Positions 26,228 through 38,420 are shown, numbered from the stretch's first letter. The stretch: 64,000 nucleotides of DNA from Cichorium intybus (GCA_023525715.1 JAKNSD010000060.1:563001-627000), one strand, 5' to 3'. The notes: generated by a model from the letters alone, not told the origin. Numbers and translations: made by a program.

Positions 26228-27762
26228 TCAACTTGATCTGCAACATTTCTATTTCTTTGTGGAGTTCCTTCAATGGGTGTTCCTGTAGGATCAATTTGAG
26301 TAGTTAGAATTTCAGAATTATAAGCAGTTTTAGGTTGTTCAAAAAGTAAATCAATATCAACTTCAATGTCTATGTCAGGAGATGGTGTTTGTGGAATTGG
26401 ATTTTGAAAAATATTATCTATCATTTGTGAACCAAAATGTTCACGATCCAATTTTCTGACATAAAATTCATCGAAGTGGACATCAGTACTTTCTTCAATT
26501 ACTCTTGTACGTTTGTTCAGTACTCGATAAGCAGCTGAAGAAAATGAGTAACCAAGGAAAATTCCTTCGTTCGACCTTGATTCAAATTTTGAAAGGTGGT
26601 CTTTATTATTCTTTATGAAGCATCGACAACCAAAAATATGAAAAAATTTGATATTTGGTTTTCGGTTGTTAATGACTTCATATGGTGTTTTATGAAGATT
26701 TTTGTGAATTAAGGAGCGATTTTGTGTGTAGCAAGCTGTGGCAATTGCTTCTGCCCAGAAGTATTGTGGCAGATCAGCAAAGATGAGCATTGATCTTGCA
26801 GCTTCGCACAGAGTTCGGTTCCTTCTTTCAACAACGCCGTTTTGTTGAGGAGTATAAGGGGCTGAGAAGTTGTGTTCGATGCCTTTGTTTTTAAGAAATG
26901 AGTCTAGAGTTATGTTTTTGAACTCTAAACCATTATCACTTCGGATTCTTCGAACTGGTCGTTTGAGCTTTAGTTCGATCTGTTTTATAAAGTTGATCAT
27001 CTCTTCTGGTGCTTCTGATTTTAGTCTTAAGAAAAAGACCCATGTAAATCGAGTGAAGCCATCAACTATGACAAGGACATACTTCTTCCCTTGTATTGTT
27101 TGGATTTTGGCGGGGCCACAGAGGTCTATGTGCAGCAATTCTAGTGGTTCGGATACACTAGATTCTGTAATGCTTTTGTGAGAGGATTTGGAAAGTTTTC
27201 CCTTTTCACAAGCGGCACAAAGAGTTTCATTGTCGAGCTTCAGAAGTGGCAGTCCTCGAACTAGATCATCGCCGATCAATTTGTTGATGTACCAGAAATT
27301 TAGATGGGAAAGGCGGCGGTGCCATAACCAACTAATATCTGCTGGGGCTTTGGATAGCAGACAAATATCGGGTTTACCATAAATAAGATCCATGTCTAGT
27401 GGATACATATTTCCGGCACGGTGTGAATCAACAATGATTTCTTTGGTGTTGGCGTCCATGATCAAGCTTCTTTGTTTGGTAAATAGGATTTCAAGATCGT
27501 TATCGCAGAGTTGAGAAACACTGATGAGGTTGTGTTTCAGGTCATCAACATAAGCAACTTTCTTTATGGTGAAGTTACCATTAGTTATGTTTCCATAACC
27601 TTTGATTTTTGCAGTCATATTGTTGCCAAAGGTAACGTCTTGATTGGTTTGGGTGGGTCTGAAGTCACGAAGGTAGTTTCTGTTTCCTGTCATATGCTTG
27701 GAGCAGCCACTATCAATGTACCATGTATCATCCTTGGGTTCTCCAGCATTAGATCCCTGCAA
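26197..27762 (-). CDS. Sirevirus pol: protease and integrase
   Basis: Begins directly after the gag stop in the same frame; there is no ATG at the border, so no start is claimed. Domains by residue: retropepsin motif TWYIDSGCSKHMTG (about 13-26), GAG-pre-integrase with WLWHRRLSHLNF and CAACEKGK forming the His/Cys zinc site (about 145-195), integrase core with the D,D-35-E triad in LLHIDLCGP, RSDNGLEF and NGVVERRNR (about 210-340), then the C-terminal region GCRCFIKN..FLGYS. The last residues after VADQVE are out of frame and end at a TAG; the RT frame overlaps here. Confidence 0.92.
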   Translation of the reverse strand: MQGSNAGEPKDDTWYIDSGCSKHMTGNRNYLRDFRPTQTNQDVTFGNNMTAKIKGYGNITNGNFTIKKVAYVDDLKHNLISVSQLCDNDLEILFTKQRSLIMDANTKEIIVDSHRAGNMYPLDMDLIYGKPDICLLSKAPADISWLWHRRLSHLNFWYINKLIGDDLVRGLPLLKLDNETLCAACEKGKLSKSSHKSITESSVSEPLELLHIDLCGPAKIQTIQGKKYVLVIVDGFTRFTWVFFLRLKSEAPEEMINFIKQIELKLKRPVRRIRSDNGLEFKNITLDSFLKNKGIEHNFSAPYTPQQNGVVERRNRTLCEAARSMLIFADLPQYFWAEAIATACYTQNRSLIHKNLHKTPYEVINNRKPNIKFFHIFGCRCFIKNNKDHLSKFESRSNEGIFLGYSFSSAAYRVLNKRTRVIEESTDVHFDEFYVRKLDREHFGSQMIDNIFQNPIPQTPSPDIDIEVDIDLLFEQPKTAYNSEILTTQIDPTGTPIEGTPQRNRNVADQVEGNHKHILPH

Positions 27763-27782
27763 TTAGACAGAAATTTTAGGTA
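27757..27782 (-). promoter_or_regulatory. Stop codon overlapping a candidate 3' splice site
   Basis: On the minus strand the gag end reads TTTCTGTCTAATTGCAGG. The TAA is in frame with both gag and pol and is embedded in a pyrimidine tract plus TTGCAG/G acceptor. The dead copia fragment has the equivalent TTCTTGATTGATTGCAGG at 363-381. The function as an acceptor is an inference. Confidence 0.4.
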
Positions 27783-30585
27783 CCCAAATCTGAATGGGTC
27801 CTGGTTTGTTAGCTTTTGCTATTTTGGGTTTGTTGTTCAATGACTTTGGTTTATTGGGATAGAATGGTTGAGGTTTTATTTGATTTATCAAGTTTTCCCA
27901 AAATGATATTTGTTTTTGAAAACCAGTGGGTTGATAAAATCTGTGATTTGGTGATGAATATCCTAGATGTGAAGATGTGTTTGAAAAGTGTTTTTCATGT
28001 GTAGGATGAGACGGGCGGTTTTGAAAAGCTTTTTGATTATGATTGTTTAGAACTTTCTGATTTGAATGTTTTTGAAAGTTATTTGAACGGTTAAAGGTGA
28101 TATCAAGAAAGCGATTTTCATAATGTTTTTGAAAATGTTTTGGTTTGGAAACTTGTTTTTGAGGTATGACGTTAGGTTGAAGAGGTTTCTTTTGTTTGTT
28201 TTCAAAAACTTTTGGTTTGTTAAGCGGGGTTTTGATTGCTTCATTGGTATTTTTGATTTGTTGATTTGAAGAACTAGCAGAGTTTGATTTGGAAACATTG
28301 AAATCAGTATCATCTGGGCTACAGTTGATAACTGTTTCGTCATCTGAATCTTCCTCATTAACAGATGTGAAAAGATCTGGTAGAGTTGATTCAGAGTTTT
28401 CACAAATTATCATGTTTTCTTGATTTTCTAGTTCTTTTTCAAAGGTTTCTCTACCAATTCCTGGTCTGTAACTCGTATCAAATTTTCCAGTACCCAAGGT
28501 GTTTGCCTTGGTGAATATATCATCACTGAGTTTTCTGGCAATTTTGATAGATTCCACATTCTGTATCAATCTTTTGTTTTCAGATTCAAGAAAAGTGATT
28601 TGGTTTAAAGAATCAGTCAGTTTGTCATGTAAGATTTTGTGTTTTTCAGTTGACTCTTGAAAGTTTTGTGTCAACTGAATGATTTCCATTTCTAAAACAT
28701 CTTTTGTTTCAGAAGAAATAACTGATTGATTTTTTAATTCCAATTCCTTTTTCTGAATTAGAGATTGATTTAATTGTTCAAAGACATGATTGTAATCTTC
28801 TGATTTTCTTTCAACGTCTCTTTCCAATTTGGTCCTTGTTCTGGTTAATTCTGCAAATTTGAGTTGTAGGGTTTGTAACTCACATTTGAAGATTTCAGAA
28901 TTAACCACTGTGTCATGGTATTTCTTGAGATCAGCTTCTAAACTTTTCTCAATTTTGGATATATGGGACTCAAAAATTATTTTAGAAAAACCGAGTTCAG
29001 AGATCATAGTCCATACCTGTTCTATGACATTTGGACCTCTTGAAGTTGTACCAACTACGAAGCAGAAGTTGGATTGTGTCGGTTCATTGTCAGCTTCGTC
29101 TTCAGAGGTTGGCCAGTATTCCACATTTGGTTCGTGGATTGCCATCAAAGCTCTTTGGTTTTCTTGGTTTTCCTTTTTCTTTAACTCATCGGCTTTTTGA
29201 GCGTAGTATGCTGAGTCTTTTATTTTTGTCTTGTTTTTGGCTCGGCACTCTCTTGCGTAGTGATTAGTTCCTTTACAATTGTGACAAATAATCACTTCTT
29301 CATCACTTTCTTCCTTTTGACTTTTGATTAGAAGTCGTTCCGGTGCTTGAGTTTGGATTTGTTGGGAAGATTGGGAGGAGTTTTGTTGGAATCCAAGATT
29401 TTGGTTGTTTGAAAAACCATTATTTTGATTATTGTATCCTTGATTTTGGAATCCCCGGTTTTGGTTTTGAAGACCGTTGTTTTGGTTATTGTTTTGATGA
29501 TTTGAGTTGGGATTGTTTTGAAATCCCTGGTTTGAGTTATTTTGGAAAGAGGGTCGTTGCGAATTTTGTCCAAAATGAGGTTTTGGTTGAAAACCTTGGT
29601 TGTTTTGACCAAATTGTGGTCTTGGTTGAAATCCATAATTATTTTGTCCAAATTGTGGTCGGTTTTGAAAATTTGGTTTAAAATTCGATTGACCGTAATT
29701 TGGAATAAATCTTTGGAGATTTGTATTTGCAACCAAAGCACATAATTGTTGGTAGTCTGCTTCATCATTTAAATCAGTTTGATCAAAAGAGTTGTTCAAA
29801 AATGGTTGATTTTGAAACGATGTTTGATTAAAATGATTGGAGTTTTGTTCATGAAAAAGTGTTTGGTTTTGGTTTGATGTGGAAACGAGAGCAAATGGTC
29901 CTCCAAAAGCAGTAGAGGTTGGTGGGTCAATCGAGGATTCATACGATTGAAGTTCTCCGTACAAATTGTATAGAGTTTCCGTATGAATGGCAGGATTTCC
30001 CTGAATGATGAGTTTAACCATCTTCCAGCTTTCGTAAAGATTGTTTAGAAATTTAAGATTGATCTCGTGCTGTGTCTTTTTGATGCTCAAGTTATTCAAT
30101 TGTACCATGATAAAATTGAACCTATCATGTGCATCATGGATGGTTTCTGATGAAAGCATCTTGAAATTATCGAATTCATTTAAAACGGATGTTCTTTTAT
30201 TTCCAATAATTCTTTGATTTCCACAAAAACGGTTTTTTAAGTTTTCCCAAATTTGATTCGCAGTCAACAGTATTATGTCATCCATTTGACTTAAAATACT
30301 GTGGGGAATTCCGGACACAAGCTCCTTTTTGGCTTGGAGATTCAACCTTTTCTCGGTTTCAACACGAGTTGCTTGAGTTGTAGCAAGGGTAGACAAATCC
30401 TCTGAAGCAATATATGTTCCTTCTACACATTTCCAAACATTTTCACTTATGGAGTTAAGATGAAGATTCATACGGCCAACCCACGAATTATACTCTTCGG
30501 GAATAAGTATGGGTGCCCGTGAACCAGATCCTAAACTGTTAGCAATAGAAACTGAGTTCATGTTGGAGTAATTAGCAGAAGACAT
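27763..30585 (-). CDS. Sirevirus Gag, 940 residues
   Basis: Start ATG at 30585, 148 bases inside the primer site. Residues 30-220 form the capsid-like region (YNSWVGRMNLHL, DDIILLTANQIWENL, FNFIMVQLNNL). Residues 280-420 are very rich in Asn, Gln and Phe, and a zinc knuckle CHNCKGTNHYAREC sits at about 434-447. A long extension follows: predicted coiled coil at about 525-690 (heptad-like Leu/Ile with Lys/Glu), acidic patches and a basic Asn/Lys-rich tail ending GPIQIWVPKISV. Gag packages the RNA and forms cytoplasmic particles; the extension is a Sirevirus hallmark. The frame is uninterrupted until the terminal TAA at 27763-27765. Confidence 0.95.
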   Translation of the reverse strand: MSSANYSNMNSVSIANSLGSGSRAPILIPEEYNSWVGRMNLHLNSISENVWKCVEGTYIASEDLSTLATTQATRVETEKRLNLQAKKELVSGIPHSILSQMDDIILLTANQIWENLKNRFCGNQRIIGNKRTSVLNEFDNFKMLSSETIHDAHDRFNFIMVQLNNLSIKKTQHEINLKFLNNLYESWKMVKLIIQGNPAIHTETLYNLYGELQSYESSIDPPTSTAFGGPFALVSTSNQNQTLFHEQNSNHFNQTSFQNQPFLNNSFDQTDLNDEADYQQLCALVANTNLQRFIPNYGQSNFKPNFQNRPQFGQNNYGFQPRPQFGQNNQGFQPKPHFGQNSQRPSFQNNSNQGFQNNPNSNHQNNNQNNGLQNQNRGFQNQGYNNQNNGFSNNQNLGFQQNSSQSSQQIQTQAPERLLIKSQKEESDEEVIICHNCKGTNHYARECRAKNKTKIKDSAYYAQKADELKKKENQENQRALMAIHEPNVEYWPTSEDEADNEPTQSNFCFVVGTTSRGPNVIEQVWTMISELGFSKIIFESHISKIEKSLEADLKKYHDTVVNSEIFKCELQTLQLKFAELTRTRTKLERDVERKSEDYNHVFEQLNQSLIQKKELELKNQSVISSETKDVLEMEIIQLTQNFQESTEKHKILHDKLTDSLNQITFLESENKRLIQNVESIKIARKLSDDIFTKANTLGTGKFDTSYRPGIGRETFEKELENQENMIICENSESTLPDLFTSVNEEDSDDETVINCSPDDTDFNVSKSNSASSSNQQIKNTNEAIKTPLNKPKVFENKQKKPLQPNVIPQKQVSKPKHFQKHYENRFLDITFNRSNNFQKHSNQKVLNNHNQKAFQNRPSHPTHEKHFSNTSSHLGYSSPNHRFYQPTGFQKQISFWENLINQIKPQPFYPNKPKSLNNKPKIAKANKPGPIQIWVPKISV

Positions 30586-30732
30586 GTTTTTAAGATTTTT
30601 AATTTTAATTTAAAAAGAAGGATTTTTTAACAAGTTATATTAAAATGAAATATTCAAAGAAACGCTTATGGAAGGTTTATATAAACGCTAACCAAAAGTT
30701 TTTCAACGAAAATTTCAATATAAATCACACAA

Positions 30733-30744
30733 GCTCTGATACCA
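30733..30744 (-). promoter_or_regulatory. Sirevirus primer binding site
   Basis: TGGTATCAGAGC on the minus strand, two bases after the 5' LTR; complementary to the 3' end of initiator Met-tRNA. Confidence 0.93.
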
Positions 30745-30746
30745 AT

Positions 30747-31019
30747 TGTTGAAAATATAAAATATGATCACCACAAATAAATGTTTGCACCGTTTATTGT
30801 GTGACAAATATATATATATTAAAGATAAATGCGGAATAAATAATAAGAGTTGCAGAATAAAAATATATAATCTGATCGCCACAAATAAAGGTTTGCACCG
30901 TTTACTGTGTGAAATATATATAAATAATATAAATTGCAGTAATTAAATGACTTAAAGCGATAAATAATATAAATGACTATAATTAAAAGACATAAAACGA
31001 TAAATAATATAAATGACTA

Positions 31020-31112
<93 letters not shown>

Positions 31113-32086
31113 AGTAGGTTCGTCAATAGATTGACTGAACTGGTTTATAACAGGACTGTGGAACGACTGGTCTATCAAGTAGGTTCGTCAAATAAATTGA
31201 CTGAACTGGCTTAGGGTTGGACTGGATTTCTAATAGAATGTGTCTCTATTTGTTCTTGTTTGATGATCTTGGTGATCTTGGTGTTCTTGGTGTTGATCTT
31301 GGTGTTCTTGGTGTTTTTCTTGGTGTTCTTGGTGTTTTTCTTGGTGTTCTTGGTGTTTTTGGTGTGTGTTCTTGGTGTTTTGGAGAGTGTTTGGAAGTTG
31401 GAAATAAGATGGTGGAAGTTGGAGAGGATTTGGTGAATTTTTGGTGGTAAAAATGAAAGAAATGGTGTTGAAATGGTTTATATATGAATTTTAAAGGGTT
31501 TTGGGTTGTTTTTGAAGGTTTTCGGAAGTTCAGGGATTGAAAATGTAATTATTTGGGGCTAAAACCGCCGGTCGGGTCGTGGGTCGCATTCTGGGTCGAC
31601 GCGCGGACCCTGATGTGAGTGGAAATGGTTCGGACGGTTCGGGTAGTGGGTCGGATCCGGGTCGGTATGGCGGTTTCCGGATCTGGAGCGGCTGATGGAT
31701 CTTGGGCTCCAGAGATTGGGCTGGGCTGCCAGAAATTGGGCTGGCCCGGTTTCCTTTGGTTTTTTTTGTTTTAAATTGTTTTTAAATGTTTTAAAAATCC
31801 GAAATAAATCAAAATAAATTATAAAAATTTATTTTAATTTATAAAATTAATTAAATCTAATAAAATAAATTATTTAGAAAATATATTTCCAAAAATTCAT
31901 TTTAAATAGATTTAATTTAATTTTCTTTTATATTTTTATTTGTTTTGGCTTTAAAACTCTTTTTCTTATTTTTCTCGTTTAAACTCGAATTCTCGCAACC
32001 TGAAATAGACTGATAATAATTATTAGACAAAATAAAAACAGTTCATCTTATTTCAATGATGGTCACATACAAAACATTTTTCAACA
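30747..32086 (-). repeat. 5' LTR of the Sirevirus
   Basis: 1340 bp, 50 bp longer than its partner because of an (AT)n of about 87 bp at 31024-31110. Otherwise 99 percent identical by eye. The promoter must lie here, but the long TATA-like tracts make a unique TATA box impossible to pick. Confidence 0.95.
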
Positions 32087-32091
32087 TGTTG

Positions 32092-33482
32092 TAAAACTGA
32101 TATTTAGCAACTTAATGTTGTAGTATTCAGATGATTATGTTGAAAATACATATCTCCAATCCCCTCTACGTACTATCTTCGACATAATATTTAGGCATGA
32201 GATAATTAAATCATTTTTTATAATCTGTTTATTAATTTATTTTAGTTATTTACCATAGAAAATGAAATTATTATATTGCTTATTGGAAAAGAAATCTTGA
32301 TGAATAAAATTAGACAAAACAAAAACTAATATGATAAACTTGATTATTATTATTTGTGGTTGATTTAAGTTTATTTTGCTATTTTAAATAGTAAGCAAAG
32401 CACAAATCAAATACTTACGGGACGAAACTACAATGCACAAGAATATACATCCAATGGTAGCTCAATGTATTGAAATGTGGGAAAAAATATGGGATATAAC
32501 TTAGCATCACATAATGACCAGAATTAAAAGTTTTTTTGTTTTTCTTATTGTCTTTTGGTTTGTAGGAAATGATACCATTTTAAAAAATCTTGCAAATGTT
32601 GAAGAACTTCACATGTTTGAATCCAAACTTCACATGTTGATTAATTTTTATTTTAAATTTCAACAAAAGTAAGAATTCAAATTCATAATAACCTGAAGAA
32701 ATAGTTTGAATCCCAATAGAAAACTAAATCAGATTAGTTAGCGGTACAAACTTCAAATGTCAATCGCTCAATTAAATTTCGAAAAAAATGTAAGAGTTCA
32801 ACCACACAACATTATGGAGAAATAATTTGAAGAAATTGTTTGAATCCCAATAGAAAACTAAATCAGATTAGTTAGCGGTACAAACTTCAAATGTCAATCG
32901 CTCAACACACAACATTATGGAGAAATAATTTGAATCTAGAATCCAGGTTCTAAGCTTGACTTGTAAATTTATAATTGAAATTTGAAAAGATCGCAAAACA
33001 ATTGCATGAGAACATATTTAGATCCAAACGTCACATGCCAGTATCTAATATAAGGTTCAGTAAGTGTAGAATTTCAACTACACGTAACATGGAAAAATTG
33101 TGCGAAGCTTAATCAATGAACTTAAGTGATCAAGTATAGTACATAAATCTAGAGAAGGGAACTTAAGTGATCAAGTACAGTACATAAATCTACAGAAAGG
33201 TTTTACTGAAAGGAGCCTAAGTAGGACCACATGGATTAACGTTGATATCTCCTTGTCATTCGCAGTAGTCATTATAGCAATCGAAGATCCAGATGAGCAA
33301 GCAATCCGTAAAAATATGAGTAAAGTTAAAAAAAAAAAAAAAGACAATACCACAATTAGAACAATCGTGTGTCTGTCCTCCATGTGGGGTAAAATTAATT
33401 CTTGATTAAAAAGTTGGAAAACTAAAGATTTATGTGTGTTCTATGAATATAGATAGGATATTTGTTGTCTGTGCAAGTTCAT
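32092..33482. other. Gene-free sequence with short duplications
   Basis: Continuation of the Sirevirus target. Contains a 67-bp direct repeat (32705-32771 and 32839-32905), a linked repeat (CACAACATTATGGAGAAATAATTTGAA at about 32803 and 32906) and a 41-bp tandem duplication near 33119-33200. No credible coding frame. Confidence 0.55.
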
Positions 33483-34801
<1,319 letters not shown>

Positions 34802-35342
34802 GTTTTTAAATCACTCACATTTTAATTCGGGTGCTTCTTAAATCCATCACGAACATCTTGCTAATGGTGCCCACATATATCAACCAATCACTATATACCT
34901 CGATCCATAGACATTTTTCCACCACCATAAGGTGAATCCCCTCATCCACTTCCGGAGTCAACTTTAAATAATTAAAATTTCTCATTAGTTTAAATCAATC
35001 CGAGAAGCTTATTAAAATAAATGAAGATGACTTTAATACCTGGCAAATTATGAGAGCTTCTCCTAAAATTAAAATAAATGAGGATGGCTTTAACACCTGT
35101 AAGATATATTGACAGAAGATAAATCAGTAACACGAATACATTGGGAGAATGATATCCCCAAATTCAGGCAAGAATACGTATGCAAATACACAAAATTAGA
35201 CATGGAGGTTGCCATATTCTCAGCAAACCCAATACACAAACTGAAATCATATCAACAAACCTAATACCGAAGAATTACACAGTTGTTACCTTGTCATATT
35301 CTCATTATCAGATCTAGGTTTCTCATTTGAGTGTCCCTCGAT
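34802..35342. other. Gene-free spacer
   Basis: No frame. A short imperfect duplication (AAAATAAATGAAGATGACTT / AAAATAAATGAGGATGGCTT) lies near 35013-35095. Confidence 0.5.
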
Positions 35343-35351
35343 ATCTCGATA

Positions 35352-35522
35352 GAGAATTGCCAAAAATACACCCTTATTTCACTAAAAATACAACCATATT
35401 CAAAGTCAATGGTTTTCTATTTGTTGATATTGCATTGTTTTTTGGAAAAATCAAATATGATTGGTTGAAAATGCTTTGACTTTTATTAAATGTGTATCTA
35501 GGGTGTATCTTTAGTAGCACCC
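35352..35522. mobile_element. Mutator-type MITE, 171 bp
   Basis: Flanked by a perfect 9-bp duplication ATCTCGATA (35343-35351 and 35523-35531). Ends are imperfectly inverted: GAGAATTGCCAAAAATACACCC against GGGTGCTACTAAAGATACACCC, about 16 of 23 positions. The 9-bp duplication is diagnostic of Mutator-like elements. Non-coding. Confidence 0.65.
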
Positions 35523-35662
35523 ATCTCGATAAACTCAGTGACCAGAACTGTAGTTTTAGTGCTGCAATTAGAGAACAAAGCTATTTAGCTCGACAAAAAC
35601 CATGAAAAATCAATAGAGGGAGGATGGTATGGTTTATGGATATTGAACGCTTCCTTGTGACT

Positions 35663-37704
35663 TGTAACACCCGACTTATTAACAAAACACCCCAAATTTT
35701 TTTTTCATTTTTCAAACCAAATATTTTACAAATAAAACCATAAGTAGGGGGTATTAGTTAATACAATACGAGTACAAGAGTATCACGAAGTACAATACAT
35801 AATATTATACATTCTTCAAGCCGGGTCGTCAGACCAAAATACTAAGTCCTCAGTCACGGACTTTATCCTTTCCCTTGGCGGGATCACGCTCACCTGCAGG
35901 GACATATCAATAAACTGTGAGCTATAAAGCCCAATGAGTAATCAATCAAGTATAACATGTATAAGAATAAAATTCTCTATACAAAATCAATTACGTATTT
36001 TCATGTAATATAAAATCATATATGGCTCACGGATTATCCCGCTTTTGCCTAGACTCACGGCTCCGTTCTTGCCATCGCAATGACTCACGGCTTATCCGGT
36101 CTTGTCTATATAAGTTTGACTCACAGCTCCGTTCTTGTCTATTATAGACTCACGGCTTATCTGGTATTGTCGTATCGTTAAAATTGACTGACTCACAGCT
36201 CCGTTCTTGTCTATAACAGACTCACGGCTTATCTGATATTGTCATGTCATTATTGTTGACTCACAGCTCCGTTCTTGTCTATTTTAGACTCACGGCTTAT
36301 CTGATATTGTCATAAATCGAATCATATAATCTGTCGAAATTTGTCCCCAAATTCATTTCCATCTGCAGCTGCTCTTTAAACACATATCACATCGGATAAC
36401 AGTGAGATTACTCACCTGAAGGTTTGCTACAACTAGCGTTTGTCGTTTCTAGCCTCGAAATGAAATCCGTAGGATTTTGTCCCGTACCTATAATTCCATT
36501 CATTTCAAAATGATTATAGGTTAATTTACCATTTCAGTTGGTTCTAGTGCACAAGAGTCTAATATAAGACAATTTCCAAGCATTAACCATTGGTATAAAA
36601 ATTTAATACACTTCCCGAAATACGCGTATTCTGCTACAGTACTTTCGGGAGGTTGTATTCATATTCCGATAATTTTCCATGAAGTTTCACAACATATTAA
36701 ACCTATGTTCAAAATTTCAGGTCAATCGGATAAGCCTAGCATTGAAATCCAACTTGAAAAATTCATCAAAATTTAACAGAGGCAAAACTGCATTTCAGCC
36801 GCGAGGTCGGGTCGCGATCCCTGCGATTCCAGGCAGTTTGGTCCGTTTTTGGTGCTAAAAACCCCATTTTCCTCTTGTTAAGCACTTAATGCTCGACTTA
36901 ATCAAAAGGAAATGTTCCAAGACCAAAACCTTTGATTAATAACAAGTTTTAAACCCTAAAATGATCAAATTCAAACCATTTATAAAATTTCCCGTTTTTG
37001 CATTTTTGCTCCAAAAACGAAATTATTGAGTTCTACTTGCTTCTAATGATTTCTTTCAGTCATTATAGCCTCTAGAACTCCTTTTAATCCATTAGAAACA
37101 TGTTTATCACAAGAACTCATCATCTAGGGTTCTTGATCAAAATCCCAATTCTTGAACTATAGAAACCTACTTCCATTTTCTTGAATTAAGTCCTTTTTAG
37201 TGTGACTTAATGGAAGTATTACATCAATTTAACCATACAATCATAACTGCAAATGCAGTTTTTGAGTTCTACAAAACTCATCAAGAACAAACTAGTCAAG
37301 AACTTGAAATACTTACTTTCTATGCCTCCAATTCTACCCTTTGAAGCTAAATTCCAATTATGCAACTTAAATCTTCAAGATTTCTTCAAATCCTCTGCAG
37401 AAAATCGCACAGGAAACTCCTCCCGTATGTGCCAAAATTCTGCCCAAAATGGAAGAAGCTTCCAAGCTTTTATACTTCCAGAAATTACATTTTGGTCCTT
37501 GAAGTTGCATTTCTTAAATTTTTGCCACAATTTACATAATTTATGACACAAATTCAATTTTTATAACATTTTAAGTCCAAGACTCAAAATATTATTACAA
37601 AACAAGTCATTTTCTATCCAAAAGACCAAATTACCCTTCTAAAGTAAAATGACCATTTTGCCCTTTTTATTATAATTACATAATAAACATGTTTTGGCGT
37701 TACA
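35663..37704 (-). repeat. 3' LTR of the chromovirus
   Basis: 2042 bp. Contains tandem units of GACTCACGGCTTATCTGGT and GACTCACAGCTCCGTTCTTG at about 36040-36315. Confidence 0.93.
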
Positions 37705-37740
37705 AATTCTCCCCTCCTTTAAGAGATTTCGTCCCCGAAA

Positions 37741-38127
37741 TCATACAAAAAGTTGAGGATATTTTTCTCTCATTTCACTTTCGGTCTCCCACGTCATGTC
37801 GGAACCTTTGTGATTACGCCAAAGCACTTTCACCATGCTGATCTTCTTATTTCGCAGCTGTCTTATCTTGCGGTCTAACACCCTCTCGGGTTGTTCCGGA
37901 TATCTCAACTTTTCATCCACTTCAATTTCAGCAAGAGGTACATGTTGAGACTTATCAAACAAAGTTTTCCTCAAATGGGACACATGGAATACATCATGTA
38001 TACCATGAAGTTCATCAGGTAACTCTAATCTTACGCGACGGCTCCAACTCTTTGGGATACACGGAAAGGTCCAATGAAGCGAGGACTCAACTTCCCTTTC
38101 TTCCCAAAACGAATTAGGCCTTTCCAA
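37741..38127 (-). pseudogene. Chromovirus integrase tail and chromodomain
   Basis: Minus frame shifted by one base from the upstream integrase piece; overlap with it is 38031-38127, the break being near 38031-38040 where one base seems lost before AGATTAGAG. The readable part runs VRLELPDELHGIHDVFHVSHL, then the chromodomain PERVLDRKIRQLRNKKISMV followed by KVLWRNHKG and WETESEMREKYPQLF. Chromodomains of this class bind modified histone H3 and steer integration into heterochromatin. It ends at the natural stop, 37 bases from the 3' LTR. Confidence 0.88.
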
Positions 38128-38420
38128 GGGGATACTTTGAGCATTACCATATCTCCTACTTGGAATTCTATCGGTTTCACCCGCTTGTCCGCATACTGTT
38201 TCTGTCTATTCTGAGCTACCTTCAAATTTTCTCGTATCAGTTTGATCTTTTCTTCAGTCTGTGCTACAATTTCAGGTCCGGCCAACGGCTTTTCCCCAAC
38301 TTCAGTCCAGCAGGTCGGAGTACGGCACGGTGCTCCATACAAGGCTTCGTACGGGGCCATCTGTATGCTCGAATGATAGCTGTTATTGTACGCGAATTCC
38401 ACTAAAGGCAAATGATCTTC
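38031..38420 (-). pseudogene. Chromovirus integrase C-terminal piece
   Basis: Same frame as the main gag-pol, separated from it only by the TGA at 38421-38423. Shows LPLVEFAYNNSYHSSIQMAP and YEALYGAPCRTP, the typical region after the integrase catalytic core, then FQVGDMVMLKVSPWKGL. It ends at an early stop caused by the frameshift described for the next piece. Confidence 0.9.

Larger units (their letters stand above)
21351..32086 (-). mobile_element. Sirevirus-type Ty1/copia retrotransposon, 10.7 kb
   Basis: Near-identical LTRs (21351-22640 and 30747-32086) start TGTTGAAAAT and end TTTTTCAACA. TGTTG flanks both sides (21346-21350, 32087-32091). A Met-type primer site adjoins the right LTR and a purine tract (AGGGGGAAAT, minus) adjoins the left. 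The order gag, protease, integrase, RT, RNase H marks it as copia. The long gag with a coiled-coil extension after the zinc knuckle and the 1.3-kb LTRs point to Sireviruses. Outside (AT)n, I count about nine LTR substitutions, so insertion is recent. Coding lesions are one stop at the gag/pol border and one frameshift. Confidence 0.95.
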
